DNA of 6,537 bases from Lentihominibacter faecis. GTDB lineage: Bacteria > Bacillota > Clostridia > Peptostreptococcales > Anaerovoracaceae. Below are positions 6,529-6,537 of the stretch, piece after piece. The stretch is taken from assembly GCF_014306095.1 (NCBI RefSeq), contig NZ_JACRWC010000003.1, positions 1-6,537 on the forward strand, read 5' to 3'. Each line of letters opens with the position of its first letter. Position 1 is the stretch's first letter. The notes beneath the pieces are model-generated. The model was not told where the DNA came from, ran no database searches, and was given only the letters and a program-made list of their open reading frames with translations. The translations under genes and the position numbers were made by a program.

Positions 6529-6537
6529 CTGTCTCTT
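6529..6537. other. Remnant of Tn5/Nextera mosaic-end adapter (reverse complement)
   Basis: The last nine bases, CTGTCTCTT, equal the first nine bases of the reverse-complement mosaic end CTGTCTCTTATACACATCT. Together with 1-10 this marks untrimmed adapter at both contig edges. The acyltransferase frame continues through it as Leu-Ser-Leu, which should not be counted as protein. Confidence 0.88.

Noticed and set aside
1..6537. Natural Tn5-like transposon bounded by terminal inverted repeats
   Set aside because: The matching ends equal the engineered mosaic end used in sequencing libraries. No transposase is encoded, and both edge genes run straight into the ends.

Overview
The window looks like one short metagenomic or draft-genome contig from a low-to-moderate GC Gram-positive anaerobe, most likely a gut Clostridia/Lachnospiraceae member. 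This rests on the strong AGGAGG-type ribosome sites, the codon use, the FtsX transporter with an adjacent histidine kinase, and an RsbW-like ATPase/DRTGG gene pair typical of Clostridia; no taxonomic marker is present. Both ends carry short pieces of the Tn5/Nextera mosaic end (1-10 and 6529-6537). The true genomic sequence is therefore probably 11-6528, and both edge genes are cut by the assembly.

Layout, all on the + strand. (1) 11-1183: 3' part of a membrane sensor histidine kinase; its response regulator would be expected just upstream, outside the window. (2) 1193-1235: a near-perfect intrinsic terminator. It is followed at once by a compact promoter region with three TGAAA direct repeats and an extended -10 box. 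(3) 1297-1971 and 1968-4397: an ABC ATPase and an 809-residue FtsX-type permease, overlapping by ATGA. (4) 4398-4630: a non-coding gap with a GC-rich hairpin. (5) 4631-5206 and 5203-5535: an RsbW/RsbT-like ATP-binding protein and a DRTGG-type small protein, again overlapping by ATGA. (6) 5536-5646: a gap with a weak hairpin. (7) 5647-6528: 5' part of a membrane acyltransferase of the acyltransferase-3 family.

The likely functional units are a sensor-kinase-controlled MacB/FtsX-type transporter, possibly for antimicrobial peptides or cell-envelope stress, and a separate regulatory pair of unknown role. In other Clostridia that pair usually lies beside [FeFe]-hydrogenase or iron-sulfur genes. 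Here it is followed by an acyltransferase instead. No rRNA, tRNA, CRISPR array, transposase or phage gene is visible. The most notable points are the adapter ends, the operator-like promoter of the transporter, the ATPase/DRTGG pair away from its usual partners, and the unusual N-terminal extension of that ATPase.
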